This document shows, piece after piece, positions 46,001-53,750 of a stretch of 64,000 bases of DNA. Source of the DNA: Vulgatibacter incomptus (GTDB lineage Bacteria > Myxococcota > Myxococcia > Myxococcales > Vulgatibacteraceae); NCBI RefSeq assembly GCF_001263175.1, contig NZ_CP012332.1, positions 986,001 to 1,050,000 on the forward strand, read 5' to 3'. The stretch's first letter is position 1; each line of letters opens with the position of its first letter. Below the pieces are notes generated by a model, which was not told the origin of the DNA, searched no databases, and saw only the letters and a list, made by a program, of their open reading frames with translations. The position numbers and the translations under genes were made by a program.

Positions 46001-49000
46001 GGAAACGTCTACTACCTCCTGAGCTCGGACGCGGAGGGAGAGTTCCTCGCCATCCAGTGGAAGGGCATCACCAACGCCGCCGCCGGAACGGACAATCTCA
46101 ACTTCGAGATCCTCCTGAGGCCAGACGGGACGTTCGAATACCGCTACGGTCCGTGGATCCGGGGCGGGGCGTCGCAGGGCTGGGTCGACGGCAACAGCGC
46201 GACCATCGGGTACCAGTTCCCGGATCAGAGCGGGTATCACGTCTTCAGCAAAGACACCGCGGTGCCCGGCGGCCTCGGGGGCCGGAGTTTCCGCTACTCG
46301 CCGCCTCCCTCCCTCTCGCCGAACGACAGCTACGTCTGGACTCCGGCCGGCGCTGGCAGCAAGACCGTCACCCTGACCGCTCGGGGAGAGGGGACCGCGA
46401 CGGCGACCGTGGACGTCATCGTCCATCCGAGGGCCACGCTCTCGGTGACGGCACCCTCTGGCGAGGTGCTGAGGGACACGAATTTCACCCTCTCGTGGAC
46501 CTCTACCAACGCCACCTCCGTCGAGGTGGTCGACTCGTCCGGCACGGTCCGGTGCTCGGCGGCCTCCAGCCAGATCGCGTCCGGCTCTTGCGTGCTCTCG
46601 GAGGCGACGGTCGGGGAGCACCAGTACACCGTCCGGGCCGCGGGGGCGCTCGAGTCCGTGGTGGAGCGCGTGGTCCGGATCATCGTGTACCCGCCCTTCG
46701 AGCTCGTCGACTTCACCGTGAGTGGCACCCAGCTCGAATACGGAGCCGTTGTCACCCTCGCCTGGGAGACGAGCGGCGCGACCTCGATCACCTTGTCCGC
46801 GAACGGCGTCGAGCTCGACCTCACGGGCAAGGACATCGACGGCGACTCGTTGATCCACGTCCCTCAGCGGCCGACCACCTACGTCCTCGCGATCGAGGCC
46901 GCCGACGGTCGCATCCGGACGGCGACGAAGACGGTCACGGTGCGGACGCTGGACCTCTCCGTCGACCCGGTCGCTGCCGACGTGTCGCCCGGGACCCCGG
47001 TGACGTTGAGCTGGACGGCGACTTCCTTGTCGGGCGGGACCGCACGCGTCTACGCGCCGTCGCCGATGGAGGACGTCACGTCGTCGACTGCGTTCGAGGA
47101 CATCAGCTCGATGCCTGGTGTGGCGACGCTGATCGCGGGTGGATTGGACACCACGACCGTCACGGTCGACTTCGGAGGCCGCTTCTCGTTCCCGTTCTTC
47201 GGTCAGCGCCGCACGGCTGCTCGCGTCTCGACAGACGGCGTGATCTCGTTCGATACCGCCTCGACGGCCTTTTTCACCAGCAACCAGCCGATCCCCAACG
47301 ACGGTACCTCCAACCGGCTGGCCCACCTCGCCGCGTTTTGGGATGATCTCCACACTCGGACGAGCGGACGGGTCCACAGTCTGCGGATCGACGACGATAC
47401 CTACGTCGTCCAGTGGACCCATTTGAGCCCCTTCGCGGGCTCGTCGAACACGAACCAGTACGACCTCAACTTCCAGGTTGTCCTCCACTCGGACGGCACC
47501 TTCGAGTACCGATACGGAACCATGGCGGCGCCGGCCAGCACCTCGTCCAGCTGCTTCCCCTCTACCTGTGTGAACGAGGCGAACGGATCCAGCGCGACGA
47601 TCGGATACCAGGACCCGACCGGGCTGATGGGCCACCAGCTCCACTTCGGCGGTACCTCCGGCGCGGCGGGCAACCCGACCTTCCCTGGGGGCATCGCCAA
47701 CCGTGCGTTCCGCTACCAGCCTGCCGCCGGCGTCGGGACGACGACCATCGTTCCGGCCAAGACCGGCGACTACACGATCTGCGCCGAGGTCGACGGTTAC
47801 ATGTCTTGCCAGACGGTCCATGTGACCGCCGACTTCGAGATCTCGTCCTTCGTGACGAGCGCAGCGAACGTCAACCGGGGCCAGTCCGTTGACCTCTCGT
47901 GGACCACGAAGGGCGGGGATGAGCTCACCATCAAGGCAAACGGTACCGTGATTGCCGACGGGACGACCGTCGGCATCTCGGCGGGCGTCCTCCCGCTCGT
48001 TCCGACGGAGACGACGACCTACGTGCTCGAGCTCAAGAACCGGTTCCTCAACCGGACCGTCACCTCTTCGAAGACCGTCACGGTGAAGCAGTTCGGGCTC
48101 TCGGTCGGGGCGTCGGAGGCGTCCGTCAATCCAGGTGGGGCGGTCACGATCTCCTGGAACGCTGACATGTACTCCGGCGGGAACTACGCGCTGACCACTC
48201 CGATGACCGAGGTGGCGTCGGCGTTCGTGGACCTCTCTGCGGATTCCGCTCTTCAGCCGATCATCGGCGCTGGTGCGGACTCCACCATGGCCAACGTCCC
48301 CTTCGTCGGCGGGTTCACGTTCAATTATCTGGGGACCCCGTACAGCGCGGTGCGCGTTTCGACCGACGGCTTCCTGACGTTCGACTCCAGCGCCACCACG
48401 ACCTCGAGCAACTCCACGCTGCCCAGCTCGAGCAACAAGAAGGTGCACCTGGCGGCGTTCTGGAAGGACCTGCATACCCGTACGAACGGAAGGGTCTACG
48501 CCCTCGCCACCGCGACGGAAGTCATCGTCCAGTGGAGCCACATCAGCATGTTCTCCGGCTCCAGCGCGGCGGAGCACGACCTGAACTTCCAGGTGGTTCT
48601 CCACGCCGACGGCTCCTTCGAGTATCGCTACGGAACCATGGCCGGGCTGGCCGCCCCGAACGTCTCGACGAGCTGCTTCCCGAACACCTGCGAGAACGAA
48701 GCGAACGCCTCGTCCGCCACCATCGGCTACCAGGATCCGACGGGAGTGGCCGGCTACCTGCACTACATGGGCGGTACGAGCAACTCCGCCAGCAACTTCC
48801 CGTTCGCGGGAGGCCTCTCGAACCGCTCGTTCCAGTTCTCGCCGTTCAATGGTTCGGGCTCGGTGGTCGTGAATCCCGCGGATACGACGAGCTACCGGAT
48901 CTGCGCGATCTCGGGCGCCTTCATCGAGTGCACCGACGTGATCACGGTCCAGTCGGAGTGGAAGATCGTCTCCTTCGGAGCGAGCACGGCGTTGGTGGAG

Positions 49001-51172
49001 CCCGGTCAGCCCGTCACGCTCTCGTGGGAGACCACCGGCGGTGACGACATCCGCCTGAGCGCCACCACGGGGGCAGCGACCCGGCAGTTCGACGTGTCGG
49101 GCCTCTCCATGTCCTCCGATACCTACACGGACAACCTCCCCGGGCACACGACCTACAACTTCGAGCTGTGGTCGATGGGCCGGGTCAAGAGAGCGACGAA
49201 GTCCGTCGTGGCGCGAAACGTGAGCGTCGGACTCCAGGCGTCGCCGACCACGGTCGGCGCTGGCCAGCCGGTGACGCTCTCGTGGGACGCCGCCTCGAAC
49301 ACCGGAGATGCGCCCGCCCTGACGGGCAACTTCCTCGTCTCGGAGGTGAGCTCACCCTACGAGGACATCACGACATCGGGCGGAACGCTGCTGTCCGAGC
49401 TCGGACTCGGCGTGTTGACGACCAGCGGTCCCTACGCAATCGTCGACTTCTCCGCTAACGGTTTCACCTTCCCGTACTTCGGCGGCCGGTTCACCCGGCT
49501 CAAGGTCGGCAACCAAGGCGTTCTCTCGTTTGACGAAACCTTGTCCGGCTCCCGCTCGAGCAACCTCCAGCTCCCGACCACCGATACGAACGGGGTCAAG
49601 GTCCAGTTCGCTCCGTTCTGGGGCGACGTCCAGACCGCGGCGGCTGGTAGCACGGCCCATCCGGATGGCGGCGTCTACGCGAAGTTCGTCTCGGAGCCCG
49701 GCGGAATCGACCACTACATCATCCAGTACCACCATCACCGGATTGGCAGCGCCGCCGACGGCGCCACCGATCTGAACTTCCAGGTGGTCTACTTCGCGGA
49801 CGGCGCAGTGGAATACCGTTACGGAGACATGCTCCCGCTCACCGGAAACAACAGCGTTCTGGGCGGTTCGAAGACCATCGGCTTCCAGAGGCCCGGTGGC
49901 GGCTGGGGCCATAACATCCACTTCGGCTCGAGCTCGACCACCACCTTCGCCGGCGGTTTCGGACATCGGTCGTTCCGCTTCGAGCCCCTCGAGTCGACCG
50001 GCTCCAGGCTCGTGACCCCGACCAAGACTACGACCTACAACCTGTGCGCGACCGTGTCTGGTTACACGGAATGCAAGGAGGTCACGATCTTCGTCCACGA
50101 CGTCGGGTCCGTGGTGATCACCGAGCTCATGATCGATCCGGCGGGCGGTTCGACGGCGCAGTGGTTCGAGATCCAGAACCTGAACTCGATCCCGATCGAC
50201 CTCGATCGCTGGGTGATCGAGACCTCCAGCGGATCCCACGTGATCCAGGGACCGGTCGTGATTCCCGCGTTTGGCTTCGCGACCCTCGCCGCCTCTCCCA
50301 GCGTCGGGTTCACACCGAGCTACGTCTACGGCAATGGCGTCGCCCTCGCCGTGGGAGGTGATACGCTCCGGGTCAAGGCGTTTGGGTTCGCGACGGTGGC
50401 CTCCGTGACGTGGGACTCCTCCTGGTCGATTCCGTCGGGCTCGAGCCTGGGCCTCGATGGGAGCTATCTGGTCCGAGGCGTCCTCAACAACAATCCGGCC
50501 CAGTGGTGCACGGGGCCGGCTACTCCCGGAACGGCGGCAGTGGGCTGCCGCTTCACGGACTACAGCCTGAACCGATATGCGACGGTGCCGTTCATCGACA
50601 TCCGGGCGACCGGAACCACGGTCAGCGCGATGCGGGACGACTCAGGCAAAACCGGCCTCACGCTCCCGTTCTCCATGCCGATCTTCGGTTCGTCCACGAG
50701 CCAGATCTGGGTGGATGCAAACGGCTGGGTCTCGTTCGCTCCTACCCAGCCCTCGACGTCTCATTTCGCGCCGGACGCCCTTCCGCGGACGAGCACCGCC
50801 ACGCCCGCCGGTCCGCTGTTCGCCGCGTTCTATGACGACCTCGGCTGCACGCAGAGCGTTGGAACTTGGGACTGGCAGTACGAGCACCGCGTGATCGGCT
50901 CGAACCAGGTCACGATCCTGCAGTGGAACAACTTCAATCGCTGCAGCAACACCGGCGGGACGACGTTCCAGATTCAGCTCTCGTCCAACGGCGACATGGC
51001 GGTGGTCTTCGGCAACATCGTGGCGGCCGCGGGCACCTCGGCCTGGAACATCTACAACGGTTCGAGCGCGTGGATCGGCCTGGAGGGACCGGATCGGACG
51101 CGGCCCATCACGGCGCTCTACAAGACCGTCGAGCCGCTCTCCGGCAGGGCCTTCCAGTTCACCAAGAAGTAG
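43085..51172 (+). CDS. Giant Ig-like/nidogen-like/lamin-tail lipoprotein, copy 3
   Basis: The 2,695-aa third paralog has signal MLKIWRTSCLALMALAVSA before the lipobox Cys (followed by Gly-Ser-Lys). The layout follows the others: Ig-like domains, split Ig/nidogen-like units at about 826, 1290, 1670 and 2045, lamin-tail domain at about 2344-2476 (ITELMIDP, IDLDRWVIET), and a C-terminal module at about 2503-2695 of the copy-2 type. The second insert (about 1336-1544) is not the type found there in copies 1 and 2. It carries SSCFPSTCVNEANGSSATIG and the VSTDGVISFD strand, like the third insert of all copies. No catalytic residues are apparent. Probably a surface or matrix lipoprotein. Confidence 0.88.
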   Translation: MLKIWRTSCLALMALAVSACGSKDTGQAQEPGDVEIVAFVARPDRVEAGGSVEVSWETTNADRLSLTANGGDVQLGAAAIQAGSVSVVVDVETTFELTATGKKDGDVKTATATVKILGDAIEILSFTANPTEVEEGKETTLSWKTHGAEAIRIVDGALNEVDLGGQAAPEGSVKVAVASSTTFKLVASKGEEKAEATVTVKVKGSPVANLSADPARIVHGSTSTLTWQTEDAVSVAIVDEEDRPVFESSTQLSGTFEVTPSFTTTYRLTAIGATKQAVASAFVEVAPKIVSFAPVDPSAAGVGSLKALTWVVGGAREVEVSNLAGVAQTFTGDEAAQGSVSLPMSADGKFKLVARSGTLEASSELTIDIMLEPVIGSFEAARPVLTIGDDGQATAVLSWSGVERAIGLRLVGENLGEIAIGGDALVSGSVEVVLQADETFTLMASNESGDVAATAAVRLVPAAAIESLAALPGRVGVGEAFTVSWATTGATSIQLRQDGAVVATADDAVAAGAVELVAATNSAIELRAFNDAGDFVSRTLTVTVGAPTNTSFTATPNRVWVGGTATLAWQNLGGTSLSLKRSGEEIFATTDLTRIADGSYLATIETAGSSTFTLEVVNGASQRTTASIVVDAGTGPRIAAFSVGPAQLLVDTNATISWQTTDDPDGATPVLSLTDDRGGTYPIAAGSEHAGSLQRALGQVGSYTFTLTASTPSAGSTPVSETRSVTVVGVPAATLVATPQVFDTTVAPTVTLSWTSANAESLLLYQLDGSGAPVTPALLTVPRSDRASGSFQVVPARATTYRIVATNALGTSVSADASVTIAPPEILSFTATPVEVLVGDGVTLEWTTKMASGVSLSVLPGGLVFSETSAPYIDVQAAGGTKHDLTQTWSTLTTNDEGFDILTFPGTFRFPFGGQTYNRIMIYANGIASFDFGRTGTISSFSNTNFPSGTTSPWAHIAPFWDDLFFPNSATNGNVYYLLSSDAEGEFLAIQWKGITNAAAGTDNLNFEILLRPDGTFEYRYGPWIRGGASQGWVDGNSATIGYQFPDQSGYHVFSKDTAVPGGLGGRSFRYSPPPSLSPNDSYVWTPAGAGSKTVTLTARGEGTATATVDVIVHPRATLSVTAPSGEVLRDTNFTLSWTSTNATSVEVVDSSGTVRCSAASSQIASGSCVLSEATVGEHQYTVRAAGALESVVERVVRIIVYPPFELVDFTVSGTQLEYGAVVTLAWETSGATSITLSANGVELDLTGKDIDGDSLIHVPQRPTTYVLAIEAADGRIRTATKTVTVRTLDLSVDPVAADVSPGTPVTLSWTATSLSGGTARVYAPSPMEDVTSSTAFEDISSMPGVATLIAGGLDTTTVTVDFGGRFSFPFFGQRRTAARVSTDGVISFDTASTAFFTSNQPIPNDGTSNRLAHLAAFWDDLHTRTSGRVHSLRIDDDTYVVQWTHLSPFAGSSNTNQYDLNFQVVLHSDGTFEYRYGTMAAPASTSSSCFPSTCVNEANGSSATIGYQDPTGLMGHQLHFGGTSGAAGNPTFPGGIANRAFRYQPAAGVGTTTIVPAKTGDYTICAEVDGYMSCQTVHVTADFEISSFVTSAANVNRGQSVDLSWTTKGGDELTIKANGTVIADGTTVGISAGVLPLVPTETTTYVLELKNRFLNRTVTSSKTVTVKQFGLSVGASEASVNPGGAVTISWNADMYSGGNYALTTPMTEVASAFVDLSADSALQPIIGAGADSTMANVPFVGGFTFNYLGTPYSAVRVSTDGFLTFDSSATTTSSNSTLPSSSNKKVHLAAFWKDLHTRTNGRVYALATATEVIVQWSHISMFSGSSAAEHDLNFQVVLHADGSFEYRYGTMAGLAAPNVSTSCFPNTCENEANASSATIGYQDPTGVAGYLHYMGGTSNSASNFPFAGGLSNRSFQFSPFNGSGSVVVNPADTTSYRICAISGAFIECTDVITVQSEWKIVSFGASTALVEPGQPVTLSWETTGGDDIRLSATTGAATRQFDVSGLSMSSDTYTDNLPGHTTYNFELWSMGRVKRATKSVVARNVSVGLQASPTTVGAGQPVTLSWDAASNTGDAPALTGNFLVSEVSSPYEDITTSGGTLLSELGLGVLTTSGPYAIVDFSANGFTFPYFGGRFTRLKVGNQGVLSFDETLSGSRSSNLQLPTTDTNGVKVQFAPFWGDVQTAAAGSTAHPDGGVYAKFVSEPGGIDHYIIQYHHHRIGSAADGATDLNFQVVYFADGAVEYRYGDMLPLTGNNSVLGGSKTIGFQRPGGGWGHNIHFGSSSTTTFAGGFGHRSFRFEPLESTGSRLVTPTKTTTYNLCATVSGYTECKEVTIFVHDVGSVVITELMIDPAGGSTAQWFEIQNLNSIPIDLDRWVIETSSGSHVIQGPVVIPAFGFATLAASPSVGFTPSYVYGNGVALAVGGDTLRVKAFGFATVASVTWDSSWSIPSGSSLGLDGSYLVRGVLNNNPAQWCTGPATPGTAAVGCRFTDYSLNRYATVPFIDIRATGTTVSAMRDDSGKTGLTLPFSMPIFGSSTSQIWVDANGWVSFAPTQPSTSHFAPDALPRTSTATPAGPLFAAFYDDLGCTQSVGTWDWQYEHRVIGSNQVTILQWNNFNRCSNTGGTTFQIQLSSNGDMAVVFGNIVAAAGTSAWNIYNGSSAWIGLEGPDRTRPITALYKTVEPLSGRAFQFTKK

Positions 51173-51197
51173 CGACGGTCGTCACCCGACCGAAAGC

Positions 51198-51229
51198 GAG
51201 GGCGCGGGATCTCCGGATCCCGCGCCCTC
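51198..51229. terminator. Hairpin after giant gene 3
   Basis: A 13-bp perfect stem (51198-51210 with 51217-51229) has a 6-base loop and no T-run. It lies between convergent genes and may end both transcripts. Confidence 0.65.
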
Positions 51230-51252
51230 GCGCGCTTCCCGGAGATCGGTGC

Positions 51253-52725
51253 TCAGGTGGTCGATCGCGCGCCGAGCTGCTTCTTGAGCACTTTCCCCAT
51301 GGCATTGCGGGGCAGATCCGGGACAATTTCCACCTGTCGCGGCCGCTTATGCGGAGCGAGCAGGCTCGCGACGTGGCTCGAGAGCTCCTCGGGCGAGGGC
51401 GGCTCGCCGGGGGCCGGCACGACGAAGGCCACGATCCGCTCGCCGAGGTCGTCGTCGGGGCTGCCTATGACCGCCGCCTCTCGAACGCCCGGATGCTCGA
51501 GGAGGGCCGCCTCGACCTCGCCGGCGCCGACCTTGTAGCCGCCGGTCTTGATGAGGTCGGTGGCCCTCCTCCCTACGATCCGCACGTAGCCGTCCGCCGA
51601 GCGGGTGGCGAGGTCCCCGGTGAGGAAGAAGCCGTCCTCATCGACGACGGCGGCGGTGGCGTCGGGACGGTTGAGGTAGCCGGCGAAGACGTTGGGGCCG
51701 CGCACGGCCACCTCGCCGATGGCGGTCTCGTCGCCGTCTGGCAGCGGGCGGCGATCGTCGTCCACCAGCTTGAGCTCGACTCCGTCCACCGGCGGGCCGA
51801 CGGTGCCGGGCCTGCGTTCGCCGTCGTGACGGATGGCGCAATTGATCAGGGTCTCGGTGAGGCCGTAGCGCTCGACGATCCGCTGTCCCAGGAGGCCGGC
51901 GAGCCGCTCGTGCTCCCGCACCGGGAGCGCCGCGGAGCCGGAGACGAGGAGCCGGGCAGCGGCGAGGCGCGTTCTGTCGGCGGCGTGGGCCTCCAGGTGC
52001 TCGGCGAGGCGGTGGTACATCGTCGGCACCGCGAAGAGCATCGAGCCGCCGCCCGGTCCGAAGGCCTCGCAGACGGCCTGCGGGGAGAAGCGGGGCAGGA
52101 GGAGGAGCTCCGAGCCCGCCCGCAGGCTCCCGAAGAGGCCCAGGACGAGGCCGTGGACGTGGAAGAGGGGCAGGGCGTGCACCAGCGTGTCGGCGCCGCT
52201 CCAGGCCCATGCCGCGGCGAGACCGTCGAGGTTCGAGGCGGCGTTCCCGTGGGTGAGGATGGCGCCCTTGGGCGCGCCGGTGGTGCCGGAGGTGTAGAGG
52301 ACGAGGAGGGGCGCGTCGGGGCCGACCTCGGCGAAGGAGGCGCGGCGGGGGCCCGCGGTGACGATGGCCTCGATGCGGGGCCCGCCGTCGGGGATCCGGC
52401 CCTCGAAGGCCTCCGGGTGGTCGGCGAGGATCCGCTTGGGAGCGGCGTCGGCGAGGATGTGGGCGAGCTCCCGCTCTCCGAGGGCCGGGTTGAGCGGCAC
52501 GGTCACCAGGCCCGCGACGGCGTTGCCGACGATCGCTGCGGCCGTCGCCGCCGAGGGCGTGGCCCAGACCGCGACCCGGTCGCCGGGGCGCAGCGAGTCG
52601 GCCAGGAGCCGGGCGGCGGAGGCCTCGGCGGCCCGGAGGAGGTCGTGGTAGGAGAGGCGGTCGTCGCCGATGCGCAGGGCCGTGCGGGCCGCGCGTCCGA
52701 GGTTGCCGGGCAGGAGGGGGTGCAT
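51253..52725 (-). CDS. AMP-forming acyl-CoA ligase, malonyl-CoA synthetase (MatB)-like
   Basis: The 490-aa ANL-superfamily enzyme activates an acid as acyl-AMP and then forms the CoA thioester. It has the P-loop YTSGTTGAPKGAILTHGN, the PLFHVHGL motif characteristic of the malonyl-CoA synthetase group, VSGSAALP, VERYGLTET, the hinge TGDLATRSADGYVRIVGR, and the catalytic Lys in RNAMGKVLKKQLG. The ATG at 52725 gives a family-like N-terminus; an ATG at 52761 would add 12 residues. Malonate or methylmalonate is a reasonable guess, but the substrate is not proven. It is divergent from secG. Confidence 0.88.
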   Translation of the reverse strand: MHPLLPGNLGRAARTALRIGDDRLSYHDLLRAAEASAARLLADSLRPGDRVAVWATPSAATAAAIVGNAVAGLVTVPLNPALGERELAHILADAAPKRILADHPEAFEGRIPDGGPRIEAIVTAGPRRASFAEVGPDAPLLVLYTSGTTGAPKGAILTHGNAASNLDGLAAAWAWSGADTLVHALPLFHVHGLVLGLFGSLRAGSELLLLPRFSPQAVCEAFGPGGGSMLFAVPTMYHRLAEHLEAHAADRTRLAAARLLVSGSAALPVREHERLAGLLGQRIVERYGLTETLINCAIRHDGERRPGTVGPPVDGVELKLVDDDRRPLPDGDETAIGEVAVRGPNVFAGYLNRPDATAAVVDEDGFFLTGDLATRSADGYVRIVGRRATDLIKTGGYKVGAGEVEAALLEHPGVREAAVIGSPDDDLGERIVAFVVPAPGEPPSPEELSSHVASLLAPHKRPRQVEIVPDLPRNAMGKVLKKQLGARSTT

Positions 52726-52752
52726 GGCGCCGAGCCTATCCCCGTCCCCCGG

Positions 52753-52794
52753 GAATTTCATCGCCGGGCGGGAATGTCCCCAGGGGTGAAATTC
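52753..52794. promoter_or_regulatory. Inverted repeat in the divergent ligase/secG promoter region
   Basis: GAATTTCA (52753-52760) and TGAAATTC (52787-52794) form a perfect 8-bp dyad with 26 bases between them, directly upstream of the ligase start at 52725. It could be a regulator site for the ligase gene. Confidence 0.35.
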
Positions 52795-52902
52795 ACCGGT
52801 GGCTACGCGGGTTGCGATGCCGGGTGAGGCTGTGTTAGCCTGCCGCGCTTTTCCAAAACTTCCGATCACCAGCCAACGCTTGGCGAAACCCAGAAACGGT
52901 CC

Positions 52903-53292
52903 ATGGAACTCGCAATCCAGATCCTCCACGTGCTCGTCTGCGTCTTCCTCGTCCTCACGATCCTGCTGCAGGCGGGCAAGGGCGCCAGCATCGGCGCGGC
53001 CTTCGGCGGCGCTGGTAGCCAGACGGTCTTCGGCGGCCGTGGCGCCCAGACGTTCCTGAGCAAGCTCACCACCACCGCGGCGGCGATCTTCTTCCTGACC
53101 TCGCTGACCCTCTCGCACCTCTCGGGTGGCGAGGGCCGGTCGGTGGTCCAGGGCGAGCACGCCCCGGTGACGGCTCCCGCCGCTGCCGACGTGGCCGCTC
53201 CGGATGCCGCGCCCGCCGCCGAGCAGCAGCCTGCCGAGGCCGCCCCCGCGGCGCCCGCGCCGGACGCCCAGCAGGCTCCCGCCGCCGAGTAA
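52903..53292 (+). CDS. secG: Preprotein translocase subunit SecG
   Basis: SecG assists the SecYE channel. The N-terminal 75 residues give the normal SecG: helix one (AIQILHVLVCVFLVLTILLQ), the conserved GKGASIGAAFGGAGSQTVFG loop, then helix two (AAAIFFLTSLTLSHL). The last 50 residues are an Ala/Pro/Glu-rich tail with no predicted structure, often seen in high-GC delta-proteobacterial SecG. Total length is 129 aa. The tRNA-Leu gene follows 138 bp later with its own promoter. Confidence 0.95.
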   Translation: MELAIQILHVLVCVFLVLTILLQAGKGASIGAAFGGAGSQTVFGGRGAQTFLSKLTTTAAAIFFLTSLTLSHLSGGEGRSVVQGEHAPVTAPAAADVAAPDAAPAAEQQPAEAAPAAPAPDAQQAPAAE

Positions 53293-53346
53293 TCGGGGCG
53301 ATCCGGATGACCGCGCAGGTCGGAAGCGAATCTTCCAAAAAAGTAC

Positions 53347-53375
53347 TTGCGCGGCATCGGGGGGCACTGTAAACA
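53347..53375 (+). promoter_or_regulatory. Predicted promoter of tRNA-Leu
   Basis: TTGCGC (53347-53352), a 17-base spacer and TAAACA (53370-53375) fit a sigma-70 promoter. A run of six A lies just upstream, as in UP elements of stable-RNA promoters. The tRNA begins about 50 bases after the expected start site. Confidence 0.6.
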
Positions 53376-53430
53376 GCCTCCCACTCGCGGCCGGGAAGGC
53401 CTTCCGGACGCGGGTCGCAAAAGCGAATAT

Positions 53431-53515
53431 GCCCAGGTGGTGAAATTGGTAGACACACCATCTTGAGGGGGTGGCGCCGCGAGGCATGCGAGTTCGAGTC
53501 TCGCCCTGGGCACCA
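53431..53515 (+). tRNA. tRNA-Leu (anticodon GAG)
   Basis: The 85-base sequence folds as a class II tRNA. The acceptor stem is GCCCAGG / CCTGGGC, and the D-loop is AATTGGTAGAC. The anticodon loop TTGAGGG is closed by CCATC / GGTGG, placing GAG at positions 34-36. There is a long variable arm and a T-arm GCGAG-TTCGAGT-CTCGC. The 3' ACCA is encoded. It reads CTC and CTT codons, of which CTC is very heavily used here. Confidence 0.96.
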
Positions 53516-53517
53516 AA

Positions 53518-53555
53518 AGAGAGGGGAACCCGACTACGGTCAGGTTCCCCTCTCT
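53518..53555 (+). terminator. Terminator of tRNA-Leu
   Basis: A 13-bp perfect stem (AGAGAGGGGAACC at 53518-53530 with 53543-53555) and a 12-base loop begin 3 bases after the tRNA; GCGTTTCTG follows. Confidence 0.8.
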
Positions 53556-53750
53556 GCGTTTCTGCGCAGGGATTGCACGGGCTCCGGGGCGCTCGATCGC
53601 ACCGACCCGGGGCGGCCGGCAGATTCCTCCCCTTCGATCGTCACCCAAGCGATGATTCGGGTAGAGCGCCGAGCGCTCGGCGGCCTTATAGGTTGTCCTC
53701 CACTCGCTCGCGCGAGGCTCCCTGGAGAGCATGCGAAGCTAGGAGACGCC

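Larger units (their letters stand above)
26200..51172 (+). repeat. Tandem array of three paralogous giant genes
   Basis: Three same-strand genes of 8,154, 8,091 and 8,088 bp share the same order of domains almost throughout and show long identical DNA runs in pairs. The spacers are 281 and 359 bp, each holding a hairpin terminator and a leader. This is a gene triplication followed by divergence and local recombination. Confidence 0.92.

Noticed and set aside
26200-51172. CRISPR array or simple satellite as an explanation of the repeats
   Set aside because: The repetition is at the level of protein domains of about 85 and 200 residues within intact reading frames, with no short regular repeats and spacers.
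26200-51172. Mobile element or prophage carrying the giant genes
   Set aside because: No transposase, integrase, flanking direct repeats or phage genes are seen; the tRNA-Leu lies 2.3 kb beyond the array and is intact with no visible att duplication.
53463-53750. Longer start for the FNR-type reductase within the tRNA-Leu region
   Set aside because: It would overlap the tRNA and its terminator; the GTG at 53751 has a good ribosome-binding site and family-like N-terminus.
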